A stretch of DNA of 64,000 bases from Microbacterium soli (GTDB lineage Bacteria; Actinomycetota; Actinomycetes; Actinomycetales; Microbacteriaceae), in NCBI RefSeq assembly GCF_039539005.1, contig NZ_BAABCP010000001.1:1674001-1738000 (forward strand), written 5' to 3'. This document shows, one piece after another, positions 42,542 to 52,844 of the stretch. The position numbers and the translations under genes are program-made. How positions within the stretch are numbered: position 1 is the first letter of the stretch; each line of letters opens with the position of its first letter. The notes beneath the pieces are model-generated. The model was not told the DNA's origin and made no database searches. It worked only from the letters and a program-made list of their open reading frames with translations.

Positions 42542-43588
42542 TCAGTGCGGTCGGCCGCGCGGAACGGCAGCCGTACTGTCGCGCTCATGGAGCCGGTGGG
42601 GGATCGTCATCGACCGCGGTGCCGCGGTGGGATCGTCGATGCGCGAGACGAGCAGGTCGAGCGCGGATTCCGCGAGCGCATCACGGTCGAACGCCACGGT
42701 GGTCAGTGACGGGGTCGTGAAGGCCGAGAGCTCGACGTCGTCGAACCCCGCCAGCAGGACGTCCTCGGGCACCCGGATGCCGGCTTCCGCGAGCGCGTGC
42801 AGTGCGCCGAACGCCAAGGAGTCGGTGAAGGCGATCACGGCATCGATCTCGACGCCGCGGTCCAGCAGCTCCCGCATGGCCTCGGCTCCGGAGGCCATCG
42901 ACCAGGGCATCCGGTAGACCTCCCTGCGCGGGTCGCTGTCGATCCCCGCCTCCGCGAGCGCATCGTGCACGCCCTCCAGTCGCAGTCGGCTGGTGGCCGT
43001 CGCCTCCGTGCGAGCCGTGGCGCCGCCGATCACCGCGATGCGTCGCGCACCGCGGGAGAGGACGTGCCGCGCGATCTCGGCGGCGGCGAGCCGACTGTCT
43101 ATGCCGGCGTGGTCCGCGCGCTGCTGCTCCACCTCGCCGATCACCACCAGCGGCGGCAGATCATCGGCATCGTGCAGCACGCTGTCCTCGAGACGGACCG
43201 GGTTGAGGATCAGGCCGTCGACCTGGCGCCGGCGAGCACGGGCCAGCAGCTCGCCCTCCCGCTCCGGCGACTGTGCGGTCTCCTCGAACTGCACCGCGAG
43301 GCCGCGCCGGTGCGCGGCGGCGACGAGGCTGTGCACCAGCTCCGCCGAATACGCGGTCGCGAGGTCCGGCAGCGCCACGGCGATCGTGCCCGACCGGCCG
43401 GTGCGCATCCCTCGCGCGCTGAGATTGGGCACGAAGTCCAGTTGCGCCATCGCACGATCGACGCGCGCCCGTGTCTCCTCACTGACCGCGAACGCCCCCG
43501 TCACGACGTTCGACACCGTCTTGGGCGATACGCCGGCCAGCGCGGCGACGTCCTTCATCGTCGCGCGACGCCGAGGCCGTGCAGTCAT
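42542..43588 (-). CDS. LacI-family transcriptional regulator (GH51 operon)
   Basis: Repressor of 348 residues with the helix-turn-helix ATMKDVAALAGVSPKTVSNVV and hinge LSARGMRTGRSGTIAV. The sensor domain contains AVIAFTDSLAFGALHAL and DVLLAGFDDVELS. It lies upstream of, and on the same strand as, the GH51 importer operon, and is divergent from the ChvE importer. Its target is most likely the ATTAC-N6-GTAAT element at 42465. Confidence 0.92.
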   Translation of the reverse strand: MTARPRRRATMKDVAALAGVSPKTVSNVVTGAFAVSEETRARVDRAMAQLDFVPNLSARGMRTGRSGTIAVALPDLATAYSAELVHSLVAAAHRRGLAVQFEETAQSPEREGELLARARRRQVDGLILNPVRLEDSVLHDADDLPPLVVIGEVEQQRADHAGIDSRLAAAEIARHVLSRGARRIAVIGGATARTEATATSRLRLEGVHDALAEAGIDSDPRREVYRMPWSMASGAEAMRELLDRGVEIDAVIAFTDSLAFGALHALAEAGIRVPEDVLLAGFDDVELSAFTTPSLTTVAFDRDALAESALDLLVSRIDDPTAAPRSMTIPHRLHERDSTAAVPRGRPH

Positions 43589-43706
43589 GCGCGTCAGCCT
43601 AGTCGGCCGCCGCCGCGCACCGTCGCGTGCGGGGAGGCGCCGTCGACCATGCGGTAAGGATGTGGACGGAGAAGGTCACGAAACCGCAACGCATTCCCCG
43701 AGCCGG

Positions 43707-43752
43707 TTGACACGATTCACTGCCGGTTGGAAGTCTTGTGTGACCGGTCACA
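43707..43752 (+). promoter_or_regulatory. chvE promoter with GTGACCGGTCAC operator
   Basis: TTGACA at 43707-43712 is a good -35 element, though no clear -10 follows. TGTGACCGGTCACA at 43739-43752 is a perfect 14-bp palindrome with central CG, as LacI-family proteins prefer. The same 12-bp core stands upstream of araD at 48963-48974. Confidence 0.7.
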
Positions 43753-43862
43753 GTCGGGGTGCATGAAACCCGAGGAAGAGCGTGACCGGGAACCGATGGC
43801 CCATTCGGCACCGCGGGCGACATGTCCGCGGACGCCGGACTCGACGATGAGGAGACTTCACG

Positions 43863-45017
43863 ATGAAGCGGAACCTTCTGCGCACGATCGCACTGTCCGG
43901 GGCGGTGGCACTCGGGCTCGGGCTCACGGCCTGCGGCTCGGACTCCACGGAGCCCGCTGCGGATGGCGGGGACAGCACGGCCGAGGAGCTCCTGGTCGGC
44001 GTCGCGATGCCGACGGAGACCTCGGAGCGCTGGATCGCCGACGGCGACGCCGTCAAGTCCCAGCTCGAGGAGGCCGGCTACGAGGTCGACCTGCAGTTCG
44101 CCAACGACGACATCCCGCGTCAGCAGCAGCAGCTGGACCAGATGATCACCAACGGTGCGGACATCCTCATCGTCGCGTCGATCGACGGCACAGCACTGGC
44201 GACCCAGCTGGAGAACGCCGCCAGCAAGGGCATCCCGGTCATCGCCTACGACCGGCTCATCAACGGCACGGAGGATGTCGACTTCTACGTCACCTTCGAC
44301 AACTTCCAGGTCGGTGTCCAGCAGGCCCAGTCGCTGCTGCGCGGACTCGGGTACCTCGATGAGAACTACGAGGAGACGGGGCTCGACGAGAACAAGACCA
44401 TCGAGCTGTTCGCCGGATCGCCCGATGACAACAACGCGACCTTCTTCTACAACGGCGCGATGGAGACGCTGCAGCCGTACTTCGACGACGGCCGTCTGAC
44501 GGTCGGCTCCGGTCAGACCGACTTCGACACCATCTCCACGCTGCGCTGGGACCAGGCCATCGCGCAGAAGCGCATGGAGGACCTCATCACCAGCACCTAT
44601 GACGGCGGAGCGAAGGCGCTCGACGGCGTCCTCTCGCCGTTCGACGGCATCTCCCGCGGCGTGATCACGGCGCTGGAGAACGCCGGATACGGCTCGACGC
44701 TCGAGGAGGGGCTGCCGATCGTCTCCGGTCAGGATGCCGATGTCGCGTCGGTCAAGATGATCAACGAGGGCGTGCAGTACGCCACGATCTTCAAGGACAC
44801 CCGCAAGCTCGCGACCCAGGCCGCGGCTGCGGCGGAGGCCTTCGCCGCGGGTGAGGACCCGGAGCCCAACGACACCGAGTCGTACGACAACGGTGTGAAG
44901 GTCGTCCCGTCGTACCTGCTGGAGTCGGACATCGTCGTGGCCGACAACATCCAGAGCCTGCTGATCGACTCGGGGTACTGGACCGAGGCCGAGGTCGCCT
45001 CCGGCGTCGCCGAGTAA
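43863..45017 (+). CDS. chvE: Monosaccharide ABC transporter substrate-binding lipoprotein ChvE
   Basis: Type I periplasmic-binding lipoprotein of 384 residues (CUT2 family). The lipobox is LGLTAC with Cys at about residue 24. The mature part reads VGVAMPTETSERWIADGDAVKSQL and DDIPRQQQQLDQMITNGADI, typical of ChvE/multiple-sugar binders for arabinose, xylose, galactose and glucose. GAGGAGACTTCACG precedes the ATG. It is the first gene of the operon chvE-mmsA-mmsB; araDBA and their LacI regulator lie just downstream, so L-arabinose is the likely main ligand. Confidence 0.92.
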   Translation: MKRNLLRTIALSGAVALGLGLTACGSDSTEPAADGGDSTAEELLVGVAMPTETSERWIADGDAVKSQLEEAGYEVDLQFANDDIPRQQQQLDQMITNGADILIVASIDGTALATQLENAASKGIPVIAYDRLINGTEDVDFYVTFDNFQVGVQQAQSLLRGLGYLDENYEETGLDENKTIELFAGSPDDNNATFFYNGAMETLQPYFDDGRLTVGSGQTDFDTISTLRWDQAIAQKRMEDLITSTYDGGAKALDGVLSPFDGISRGVITALENAGYGSTLEEGLPIVSGQDADVASVKMINEGVQYATIFKDTRKLATQAAAAAEAFAAGEDPEPNDTESYDNGVKVVPSYLLESDIVVADNIQSLLIDSGYWTEAEVASGVAE

Positions 45018-45029
45018 GGACCCGAACCC

Positions 45030-45062
45030 GGGTGCGCCGGCCACGCATCGGCCGGCGCACCC
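45030..45062 (+). other. Intercistronic hairpin after chvE
   Basis: GGGTGCGCCGGCC (45030-45042) and GGCCGGCGCACCC (45050-45062) form a 13-bp perfect stem with a 7-base loop between the binding-protein and ATPase genes. It is likely to raise chvE mRNA relative to the downstream part. Confidence 0.7.
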
Positions 45063-45098
45063 GCATCGGGTCGCAGGACTGCAATGACAGGAGCAGAG

Positions 45099-46643
45099 AT
45101 GTCCGACGTCATCCTCGAGATGCGCAGCATCACCAAGAACTTCCCCGGCGTGAAGGTGCTCGATCAGGTGAGCCTGCGTGTCGAGCGCGGTGAGATCCAC
45201 GCCATCTGCGGCGAGAACGGCGCCGGGAAGTCGACCCTGATGAAGGTCCTCTCCGGCGTGTACCCCTACGGCAGCTACGACGGCGAGATCGTCTTCAACG
45301 GCGAGGGCCAGAGGTTCGACGCGATCAAGGACTCCGAGCGGGCCGGGATCGTCATCATCCACCAGGAACTCGCACTGGTCCCGTATCTGTCGATCGGAGA
45401 GAACATCTTCCTCGGCAATGAGGTCGTCCGCCGCGGACTCATCAACTGGCACGAGGTGAACGCCCACGCCTCCGCGCTGATGGAGCGGATCGGTCTGAGC
45501 GAGAACCCGACCACTCTCGTCGGCCAACTCGGCGTGGGCAAGCAGCAGCTGGTGGAGATCGCCAAGGCGCTGACCAAGGACGTCAAGCTGCTCATCCTCG
45601 ACGAGCCGACAGCCGCGCTGAACGACACCGACTCGGCGCACCTGCTCGGCCTGCTCCGAGAGCTGCGCGACCAGGGCATCACCTGCATCATCATCAGCCA
45701 CAAGCTCGGGGAGATCGTCGACATCGCGGATTCGACGACGATCATCCGCGACGGCAGGACGATCGAGACGATCGACATGCACGGCCCGGATGCCACGCAG
45801 GAGCGCATCATCCGCGGGATGGTGGGCCGCGAGCTGGCCAGCCGGTTCCCCCCGCGCACCCCGGAGGTCGGCGAGGAGATCTTCCGCGTCGAGGACTGGA
45901 CGGTCATGCATCCGACCCAGGCCGACCGCGTCGTCGTCGACGGCGCGTCGATCTCCGTCCGCGCGGGTGAGATCGTCGGCATCGCCGGGCTCATGGGCGC
46001 CGGACGCACGGAGTTCATGATGAGCGTCTTCGGGCGCAGCTACGGCCGGGACGCGCGGGGACGGGTGCTCCTGCGCGGCGAGGAGATCTCCACCCGAACC
46101 GTGAAGGAGGCGATCGGCAACCGGATCGCCTACGTGTCGGAGGACCGCAAGCAGTACGGGCTCAACCTCATCAGCGACATCAAGACGAACATCTCCTCCT
46201 CCGCGCTGGGCAAGCTCGCCACCGCCTCGATCTTCGTCAACGGCAATGAGGAGATCCGGGTCGCCGAGCAGTTCCGGCAGGACCTGAACATCAAGTCCCC
46301 CACCGTCGCGCAGGTCGTGGGCAACCTCTCCGGCGGGAACCAGCAGAAGGTCGTCCTGTCGAAATGGCTGTACACCGATCCGGACGTGCTCATCCTCGAT
46401 GAGCCGACGCGAGGCATCGACGTCGGAGCGAAGTACGAGATCTACGAGATCATCGGCGCCCTGGCGGCGGCCGGGAAGGCGATCATCGTGGTCTCCAGCG
46501 AGCTGCCCGAGCTGCTCGGGCTCTCCGACCGCATCTACACACTGGCCTATGGGCGCATCACGGGCGAGCTTCCCCGCGCGCAGGCGACGCAGGAGAAGCT
46601 CATGTCCCTCATGACGATCGAGACGAAGGAGGCCGTTGCATGA
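45099..46643 (+). CDS. mmsA: Monosaccharide ABC transporter ATP-binding protein (two ABC domains)
   Basis: CUT2-type ATPase of 514 residues with two fused nucleotide-binding domains. The first has Walker [10 protein letters not shown] near residues 37-45 and Walker [13 protein letters not shown]. The second has the degenerate P-loop GLMGAGRTE and the signature [10 protein letters not shown] with [14 protein letters not shown]. That asymmetry is usual for the family. AGGAG lies five bases before ATG 45099; an ATG at 45084 is less well placed. It overlaps mmsB by 4 bp. Confidence 0.93.
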   Translation: MSDVILEMRSITKNFPGVKVLDQVSLRVERGEIHAICGENGAGKSTLMKVLSGVYPYGSYDGEIVFNGEGQRFDAIKDSERAGIVIIHQELALVPYLSIGENIFLGNEVVRRGLINWHEVNAHASALMERIGLSENPTTLVGQLGVGKQQLVEIAKALTKDVKLLILDEPTAALNDTDSAHLLGLLRELRDQGITCIIISHKLGEIVDIADSTTIIRDGRTIETIDMHGPDATQERIIRGMVGRELASRFPPRTPEVGEEIFRVEDWTVMHPTQADRVVVDGASISVRAGEIVGIAGLMGAGRTEFMMSVFGRSYGRDARGRVLLRGEEISTRTVKEAIGNRIAYVSEDRKQYGLNLISDIKTNISSSALGKLATASIFVNGNEEIRVAEQFRQDLNIKSPTVAQVVGNLSGGNQQKVVLSKWLYTDPDVLILDEPTRGIDVGAKYEIYEIIGALAAAGKAIIVVSSELPELLGLSDRIYTLAYGRITGELPRAQATQEKLMSLMTIETKEAVA

Positions 46644-47863
46644 GCAACGTCTTCACCGAGGTCACCGACCTCATCAAGCACAATCTGCGCACCTCCGGCA
46701 TCTACATCGCGTTCATCGCGATCGTCGTGATCTTCACGATCACGACAGGGGGAACGCTGCTGAACCCCGAGAACGTGACCAACCTCGTGCTGCAGAACGC
46801 GCACATCCTCATCATGGCGCTCGGGATGATCCTGATGATCGTGGGCGGGCACATCGACCTGTCCGTCGGTTCCGTCCTCGCCTTCGCCTCCGCGGTGTCC
46901 GCGGTGCTGGTCATCCGGATGGGCATGCCCTGGTGGGTCGGGATCACCGCCGCGATCATCACCGGCATCCTCGTCGGAGTCTGGCAGGGGTTCTGGGTGG
47001 CGTACGTGGGCATCCCCGCGTTCATCGTGACCCTGGCCGGAATGCTGCTGTTCCGCGGCCTGACCTGGCTGGTGCTCGACAACGTCTCGCTGTCGCCGTT
47101 CCCCCGCGGATACCGCGAGGTCGCCAGCGGATTCATCCCCTCCGTGCTCGGGGAGATCACAGTCGGTCAGGGACAGGGCCTGAAGAGCGTCGCGCAGACC
47201 GTCGACATCTTCACGCTTCTCATCGGCGTCGTGGCCGTGATCGGGCTGATCGCCGCGGCCTGGCGCAGTCGCCGCGCCCGTCTGGGCTACAACCAGCCGG
47301 TCGAGTCGATGGCGCTGTTCGTCATCAAGCTCGTCGTGCTCTCCGCCGTGATCCTCGCCTTCGCCTGGGCGATGGCGTACAACCGCGGTTTCCCCATCGT
47401 GCTGATCATCGTGGCGGTGCTGATCCTCGTCTACAACGTGGTGACCAATCGCACCGTGTTCGGCCGCCACGTGTACGCCGTGGGCGGGAACCTGTCCGCC
47501 GCGCGCCTGTCCGGGGTGAACGTGCGCAGCACGAACTTCTGGATCATGACCAACATGGGTTTCCTCACCGGTGTGGCCGCCGCCGTGTTCTCCGCGCGAT
47601 CCAACGGCGCGCAGCCGGGCATGGGGAACATGTTCGAGCTCGACGTGATCGCGGCGTGCTTCATCGGCGGTGCGTCCACCATGGGCGGCGTCGGCCGCGT
47701 CGGCGGAGCCCTGGTGGGAGGTCTGGTCATGGCGGTGATCTCCAACGGCATGCAGCTGATGGGCGTTCCGCAGTCCGCGCAGCAGATCATCAAGGGTCTG
47801 GTGCTTCTGCTGGCCGTCGCCTTCGACATCTACAACAAGCGTCGTGCGGGTGCGACCCGATGA
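46640..47863 (+). CDS. mmsB: Monosaccharide ABC transporter permease
   Basis: CUT2 permease of 407 residues with about ten to eleven hydrophobic segments. Typical stretches are [60 protein letters not shown] and [20 protein letters not shown]. It overlaps the ATPase gene (ATGA) and is followed 51 bp later by the LacI regulator gene. It completes the importer. Confidence 0.93.
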   Translation: MSNVFTEVTDLIKHNLRTSGIYIAFIAIVVIFTITTGGTLLNPENVTNLVLQNAHILIMALGMILMIVGGHIDLSVGSVLAFASAVSAVLVIRMGMPWWVGITAAIITGILVGVWQGFWVAYVGIPAFIVTLAGMLLFRGLTWLVLDNVSLSPFPRGYREVASGFIPSVLGEITVGQGQGLKSVAQTVDIFTLLIGVVAVIGLIAAAWRSRRARLGYNQPVESMALFVIKLVVLSAVILAFAWAMAYNRGFPIVLIIVAVLILVYNVVTNRTVFGRHVYAVGGNLSAARLSGVNVRSTNFWIMTNMGFLTGVAAAVFSARSNGAQPGMGNMFELDVIAACFIGGASTMGGVGRVGGALVGGLVMAVISNGMQLMGVPQSAQQIIKGLVLLLAVAFDIYNKRRAGATR

Positions 47864-47914
47864 CGGCGGTCCGCCTGGCACGCCGTCCTGAGACGGGGCA
47901 ATAGGCTCCTGCTC

Positions 47915-48940
47915 ATGGGTGATACCGAGGGTTCTCGTACGCATGCGGCCGGTGTCCGCGACGTCGCGGCACTGGCCGGCGTGTCCCGCCAGACCGTGTC
48001 CCGCGTGCTCAACGAGCATCCCGACGTCGCTCCGGCCACCCGGGAGAAGGTGCTCGCGGCGATGAGCCGTCTGGACTACCGCGTCAACACCGCCGCCCGG
48101 GCACTGGGCACGCGACGCTCGTGGACGATCGGGGTGCTGGCCTCCGACGTGCTGCAGTTCGGACCGCTGCGCAGCCTGGCCGCCCTCGAGGCGTCGGCAC
48201 GCGAGGCCGGCTACTGGGTGTCCACGGCGTTCGCGGATGCCGGGGACCCGGCCTCGGTGCTCCGTGCCATCGACCATCTGCGCACCCAGGCCGTCGACGG
48301 GCTCGTCGTCTTCGCCCCGCACGCCCGCACCCTCGATGCGCTGGAGGCGCTCGACATCGAGATCCCCCGCGTCCTGCTGCACACCGCCGGGCGGGACCGT
48401 CCCGCGTTCACCGTGGACCAGATCGCCGGGGCACGGATGGCCGTCGCCGCGCTCGCCGAGCGCGGACACGAGCGGATCGCGCACCTGTCCGGACCGGCGG
48501 ACTGGCTCGAGGCCGAGGCCCGCGTGACGGGGTTCCGCGCCGAGCTGGCGGCGCGCGGCCTCCCGGAGGGCGTCGTGCTCCCCGGTGACTGGACGCCGCG
48601 CGCGGGCTTCGCTGCGGCCCGTGCGGTGCACGGATCCGGCGTCACGGGCGTCTTCGCCGCGAATGATCAGATGGCGCTGGCGCTGATGTCGGGGCTCAGG
48701 TCTCTGGGGATCGCGGTCCCGGAGGACGTCAGCGTCGTCGGCTTCGACGACATCCCGGACGCGGAGTACTCGTGGCCGTCGCTGACGACCGTCAGACAGG
48801 ACTTCGAGGAGCTCGCCCGCCGCGCCGTCGCGGTGCTGACAGGGAGCTCCTCCGGTGAGGAGGATCCGGTGCAGCCGGTGCTGATCACCCGTGAATCCGT
48901 GGTCCCGCCCGGCCGTGATCCGCGCAGGATTGCGACGTGA
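47915..48940 (+). CDS. LacI-family transcriptional regulator (arabinose genes)
   Basis: Repressor of 341 residues. The helix-turn-helix is VRDVAALAGVSRQTVSRVLNEHP, the hinge NTAARALGTRRSWTIGVL, and the sensor domain shows GVFAANDQMALALMSGL and VSVVGFDDIPDAEY. It lies between the chvE-mmsAB and araDBA genes. The palindrome GTGACCGGTCAC precedes both chvE and araD, so this protein is the best candidate for controlling both units. The ribosome site (ATAGGCTCC) is weak. Confidence 0.9.
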   Translation: MGDTEGSRTHAAGVRDVAALAGVSRQTVSRVLNEHPDVAPATREKVLAAMSRLDYRVNTAARALGTRRSWTIGVLASDVLQFGPLRSLAALEASAREAGYWVSTAFADAGDPASVLRAIDHLRTQAVDGLVVFAPHARTLDALEALDIEIPRVLLHTAGRDRPAFTVDQIAGARMAVAALAERGHERIAHLSGPADWLEAEARVTGFRAELAARGLPEGVVLPGDWTPRAGFAAARAVHGSGVTGVFAANDQMALALMSGLRSLGIAVPEDVSVVGFDDIPDAEYSWPSLTTVRQDFEELARRAVAVLTGSSSGEEDPVQPVLITRESVVPPGRDPRRIAT

Positions 48941-48962
48941 AAGAGTTCTTGAGACAATGACC

Positions 48963-48974
48963 GTGACCGGTCAC
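48963..48974 (+). promoter_or_regulatory. GTGACCGGTCAC operator upstream of araD
   Basis: Perfect 12-bp palindrome, identical to the core of the chvE operator at 43740-43751, 24 bp before the araD start. Confidence 0.7.
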
Positions 48975-48997
48975 ACCTTCACAGAGGAGTAAGGCGC

Positions 48998-49705
48998 ATG
49001 GTGGCATTCAGCCCGGAGATCGAGGACGCGATCGTCGCCGTCCGTGCCGACGTCGCCCGCCTGCACGGCGAGCTCGTGCGCTACGGCCTGGTGGTGTGGA
49101 CCGGCGGGAACGTGTCCGGTCGGGTGCCCGGCGCCGACCTGTTCGTCATCAAGCCGTCCGGCGTGAGCTATGACGACCTCGCGCCGGAGAACATGATCCT
49201 CTGCGATCTGGACGGGAACGTCGTCCCCGGGACCTCGGGCAGCGACCGGTCCCCCTCCAGCGACACCGCCGCGCACGCCTATGTGTACCGGAACATGCTC
49301 GAGGTCGGGGGCGTCGTGCACACGCACTCCACGTACGCCGTGGCGTGGGCCGCGCGCGGTGAGGAGATCCCCTGCGTCATCACGGCGATGGCCGACGAGT
49401 TCGGGGGACCGATCCCGATCGGCCCCTTCGCGATCATCGGCGACGACTCCATCGGCCGCGGGATCGTCTCCACCCTGCGCGGCCACCGCTCCAGGGCCGT
49501 GCTCATGCAGAACCACGGCCCGTTCACGATCGGCGCGGATGCGAAGGACGCGGTCAAGGCCGCCGTCATGGTCGAGGACGTGGCGCGCACCGTCCACCTC
49601 GCCCGTGAAGCGGGCCCGCTGGTCCCCATCCCGCAGGAGGCGATCGACAGCCTGTACGACCGGTACCAGAACGTGTACGGCCAGAGCACGGACGCGCGGC
49701 GATGA
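48998..49705 (+). CDS. araD: L-ribulose-5-phosphate 4-epimerase
   Basis: Class II aldolase-fold epimerase of 235 residues, normal length, converting L-ribulose-5-phosphate to D-xylulose-5-phosphate. The substrate-binding motif WTGGNVSGRVPG lies near residues 35-46, KPSGVSYDDL follows, and the zinc-binding His pair is in VVHTHSTYAVAW. GAGGAGTAAGG precedes the ATG. It overlaps araB by 4 bp and is the first gene of araDBA. Confidence 0.94.
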   Translation: MVAFSPEIEDAIVAVRADVARLHGELVRYGLVVWTGGNVSGRVPGADLFVIKPSGVSYDDLAPENMILCDLDGNVVPGTSGSDRSPSSDTAAHAYVYRNMLEVGGVVHTHSTYAVAWAARGEEIPCVITAMADEFGGPIPIGPFAIIGDDSIGRGIVSTLRGHRSRAVLMQNHGPFTIGADAKDAVKAAVMVEDVARTVHLAREAGPLVPIPQEAIDSLYDRYQNVYGQSTDARR

Positions 49706-51270
49706 GCGGCCCGGAGGACGCGATCCGCGAGGGTCGCACCGCGCTCGGCATCGAGTTCGGCTCGACGCGCATCAAAGCCTGTCTGATCGACGCGACCACC
49801 CACGAGGTCCTGGCCACCGGATTCCACGACTGGGAGAACAGCTTCCAGGACCGACTGTGGACCTACCCCCTCGACGCCGTGTGGACGGGGCTGCAGACGG
49901 CGTATGCCGGCGTCGTCGCCGACGCCGAGGACCGGCACGGCGTGCGTCCGGAGACGTTCGGCGCCATCGGCATCTCGGCGATGATGCACGGGTACCTCGC
50001 CCTCGACGACGCCGGTGACCTGCTCGCGCCGTTCCGCACCTGGCGGAACACCAACACGGGCCCGGCCGCCGCGGAGCTCACCGAGCTGCTGGGCGTGAAC
50101 ATCCCCCTGCGGTGGTCGGTCGCGCACCTGCGCCAGGCGCAGCTGGACGCGGAGCCGCACGTCTCCCGGGTGGCGTCGATCACCACCCTCGCCGGGTATG
50201 TGCACGGGAAGCTCACCGGCCGGCGCGTCCTCGGCATCGGCGACGCCTCCGGCATGTTCCCCATCGACTCCGCCGCGCACGACTACGACCAGGAGCTCAT
50301 CGACCGCTACGACGCCCATGTCGGCGGCGACCTGCGTGCGCTGCTGCCCGAGGTGCTCGTCGCCGGTGCCGACGCCGGCGAGCTGACGGCGGACGGTGCG
50401 GCGCTGCTCGATCCGTCCGGCGCGCTGCAGCCGGGCATCCCGCTGTGTCCGCCGGAGGGCGATGCCGGAACCGGCATGGTCGCGACGGGCGCCGTCGCAC
50501 CGCGCACCGGGAACGTGAGCGCCGGCACGAGCATCTTCGCGATGGTCGTGCTCGAGCATCCGCTCGCCGAGGTGCATCCCGAGCTCGACCTGGTCACCAC
50601 CCCGGCGGGAGACCCCGTCGCGATGGTGCACTGCAACAACGGGGCCAGCGAGCTGGCGGCCTGGGTGGGGCTGTTCGCCCGGTTCGCCGAGGCATCCGGC
50701 GTCCCCGGCACCGCGGATGCCGTGTACGAGACCCTCTTCCGCGAGGCGCTGGACGGCGACGCCGACGCCGGCGGCCTGCTCGCGTACAACCATCTCGCCG
50801 GCGAGCCGATCGCGGGTCTCGAGGAGGGTCGTCCGCTGTTCGTGCGCACGCCCGACAGCCGTCTCACCCTCGCCAACGTCATGCGCGCCCAGCTGTACGG
50901 CGTGTTCGGAACGCTGAGCCTGGGCATGCGCGTGCTGAGCGCGGAGGGCGTCCGGCTGGACCGGATGCTCGCGCACGGCGGCATGTTCCGCACGGCCGGT
51001 GTCGCTCAGCGCCTGCTGGCCGGAGCGCTGAACGCGCCGGTGGCCGTCGGCGAGACGGCATCCGAGGGCGGCGCGTGGGGGATGGCGGTGCTCGCGGCCT
51101 ACCTCGGCGCGGACCGGAGTCTGGTCGACCACCTCGCCGAGCGCGTGTTCGCCGATGCCGACATCCGCGTCGTCGAGCCCGACCCCGCCGACGTCGCCGG
51201 CTACGCGGACTACCTGGACCGCTACCGTGCGGGCCTGGCGGTCGAGGCCGCCGCCGTCTCGGTCCTCTGA
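49702..51270 (+). CDS. araB: FGGY-family kinase, probable ribulokinase
   Basis: Sugar kinase of 522 residues that phosphorylates L-ribulose. The N-terminal ATP-binding turn reads [16 protein letters not shown]. The middle shows [20 protein letters not shown], and the C-terminal half [12 protein letters not shown] and [19 protein letters not shown]. It differs from the E. coli enzyme in detail but has the right length and context, between araD and araA. ATGA overlap with araD. A D-xylulokinase or other ketopentose kinase cannot be fully excluded on sequence alone. Confidence 0.85.
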   Translation: MSGPEDAIREGRTALGIEFGSTRIKACLIDATTHEVLATGFHDWENSFQDRLWTYPLDAVWTGLQTAYAGVVADAEDRHGVRPETFGAIGISAMMHGYLALDDAGDLLAPFRTWRNTNTGPAAAELTELLGVNIPLRWSVAHLRQAQLDAEPHVSRVASITTLAGYVHGKLTGRRVLGIGDASGMFPIDSAAHDYDQELIDRYDAHVGGDLRALLPEVLVAGADAGELTADGAALLDPSGALQPGIPLCPPEGDAGTGMVATGAVAPRTGNVSAGTSIFAMVVLEHPLAEVHPELDLVTTPAGDPVAMVHCNNGASELAAWVGLFARFAEASGVPGTADAVYETLFREALDGDADAGGLLAYNHLAGEPIAGLEEGRPLFVRTPDSRLTLANVMRAQLYGVFGTLSLGMRVLSAEGVRLDRMLAHGGMFRTAGVAQRLLAGALNAPVAVGETASEGGAWGMAVLAAYLGADRSLVDHLAERVFADADIRVVEPDPADVAGYADYLDRYRAGLAVEAAAVSVL

Positions 51271-51311
51271 CCCCGGCACTCCTCCCGCATCGGACAACGA
51301 AGGAACGACTC

Positions 51312-52835
51312 ATGACCCGCACACCTCTGACCACCTCGCTCGACGGCTACGAGGTCTGGTTCCTCACCGGCAGTCAGCACCTGTACGGGCCCGAGACGCT
51401 CGCACAGGTCGCCGAGCAGTCCCGGGCCATCGCGGATGCCCTGGACGCGGCATCCGAGACACCGGTCCGCATCGTCTGGAAGCCGGTGCTCACCGATTCC
51501 GCCGCCATCCGGCGCATCGTGCTGGAGGCCAACGCCGATGACCGTGTGATCGGCCTCGTCGCCTGGATGCACACCTTCAGCCCCGCCAAGATGTGGATCG
51601 CGGGCCTGGACGCACTGCAGAAGCCGCTCGCGCACCTGCACACGCAGGCCAACGTGGAGCTGCCCTGGGCCGACATCGACTTCGACTTCATGAACCTCAA
51701 CCAGGCCGCGCACGGCGACCGCGAGTTCGGGTACATCCAGACCCGGCTGGGCGTCCCGCGCAAGACCATCGTCGGCCACGCCTCCGACCCGCGGGTGCGG
51801 GCGGAGTTGGGCACCTGGCAGCGCGCGGCGGCGGGCCTGGCGGCCTCGCGCTCGCTCAGGCTCGCCCGCTTCGGCGACAACATGCGCTTCGTCGCCGTCA
51901 CCGAGGGGGACAAGACCGAGGCCGAACTGCGCCTGGGCGTGCAGGTGAACACGTGGGGGGTCAACGACCTGGCGGATGCCGTGGCCGCGGCGTCCTCCGC
52001 CGAGGTCGACGCGCTCGTGGCCGAGTACGAGGAGCTCTACGACGTCGTCCCCGAGCTGCGGCGCGGGGGAGAGCGGCACCAGTCGCTGCGCGACGGCGCG
52101 GCCATCGAGGTCGGGCTGCGCTCGTTCCTGGAGTCCGGCGGGTTCGGCGCGTTCACGACGTCGTTCGAGGATCTCGGCGCGCTCACGCAGCTGCCGGGTC
52201 TGGCCGTGCAGCGCCTCATGGCGGAGGGCTACGGCTTCGGCGCGGAGGGCGACTGGAAGACCGCCGTGCTCGTGCGCATCGCGAACGTCATGGGCGCGGG
52301 CCTGCCGGGAGGTGCGAGCCTCATGGAGGACTACACCTACGACATGACCCCGGGCGATGAGCTGATCCTCGGCGCGCACATGCTGGAGGTCTCGCCCTCG
52401 CTGACCACGGCGAAGCCGAGCCTCGAGGTGCACCCGCTGGGCATCGGCGGCAGGGAGGACCCGGTGCGTCTGGTCTTCACGGCCGATCCCGGCCCCGCCG
52501 TCGTCGTCGCGCTCAGCGACATGCGCGATCGCTTCCGCCTCACCGCCAACGTCGTCGAGAACGTCGAGCCGCGTGCGGCGCTGCCCAAGCTGCCCGTGGG
52601 CCGTGCGGTCTGGAAGCCGGCGCCCGACTTCACCACGAGCGCGGCGGCGTGGCTGACCGCCGGCGCCGCGCACCACACGGTGATGTCCACGGCCGTCGGC
52701 ATCGAGGCGTTCCGCGACTTCGCCGAGATGGCGCAGCTGGAGCTGCTGGTCATCGACGAGTCGACGACCCTGCCGGAGTTCCAGAAGCAGGTGCGCTGGA
52801 ATCAGGCGTACTACCGCCTCGCCCAGGGGCTCTGA
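51312..52835 (+). CDS. araA: L-arabinose isomerase
   Basis: Isomerase of 507 residues, normal length, converting L-arabinose to L-ribulose with Mn2+. It starts with [18 protein letters not shown] and includes [42 protein letters not shown] and a C-terminal HHTVMS segment, all strongly conserved in AraA. AAGGAACGACTC precedes the ATG at 51312; the frame is open further 5' within araB only. It ends araDBA, and its stop lies in a palindrome shared with the convergent DeoR gene. Confidence 0.97.
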   Translation: MTRTPLTTSLDGYEVWFLTGSQHLYGPETLAQVAEQSRAIADALDAASETPVRIVWKPVLTDSAAIRRIVLEANADDRVIGLVAWMHTFSPAKMWIAGLDALQKPLAHLHTQANVELPWADIDFDFMNLNQAAHGDREFGYIQTRLGVPRKTIVGHASDPRVRAELGTWQRAAAGLAASRSLRLARFGDNMRFVAVTEGDKTEAELRLGVQVNTWGVNDLADAVAAASSAEVDALVAEYEELYDVVPELRRGGERHQSLRDGAAIEVGLRSFLESGGFGAFTTSFEDLGALTQLPGLAVQRLMAEGYGFGAEGDWKTAVLVRIANVMGAGLPGGASLMEDYTYDMTPGDELILGAHMLEVSPSLTTAKPSLEVHPLGIGGREDPVRLVFTADPGPAVVVALSDMRDRFRLTANVVENVEPRAALPKLPVGRAVWKPAPDFTTSAAAWLTAGAAHHTVMSTAVGIEAFRDFAEMAQLELLVIDESTTLPEFQKQVRWNQAYYRLAQGL

Positions 52836-52844
52836 GACGTCTCA
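52833..52844. terminator. Palindrome spanning both stop codons of convergent araA and deoR
   Basis: TGAGACGTCTCA is a perfect 12-bp palindrome. Its first TGA ends araA and its last TCA is the stop of the DeoR gene on the other strand, with only 6 bp between the genes. It may act as a minimal bidirectional terminator, or be coincidental. Confidence 0.35.

Noticed and set aside
46636..47904. 422-codon open frame overlapping the mmsB permease in another frame
   Set aside because: It is charged and Arg/His-rich with no hydrophobic segments, whereas the alternative frame is a clear permease.
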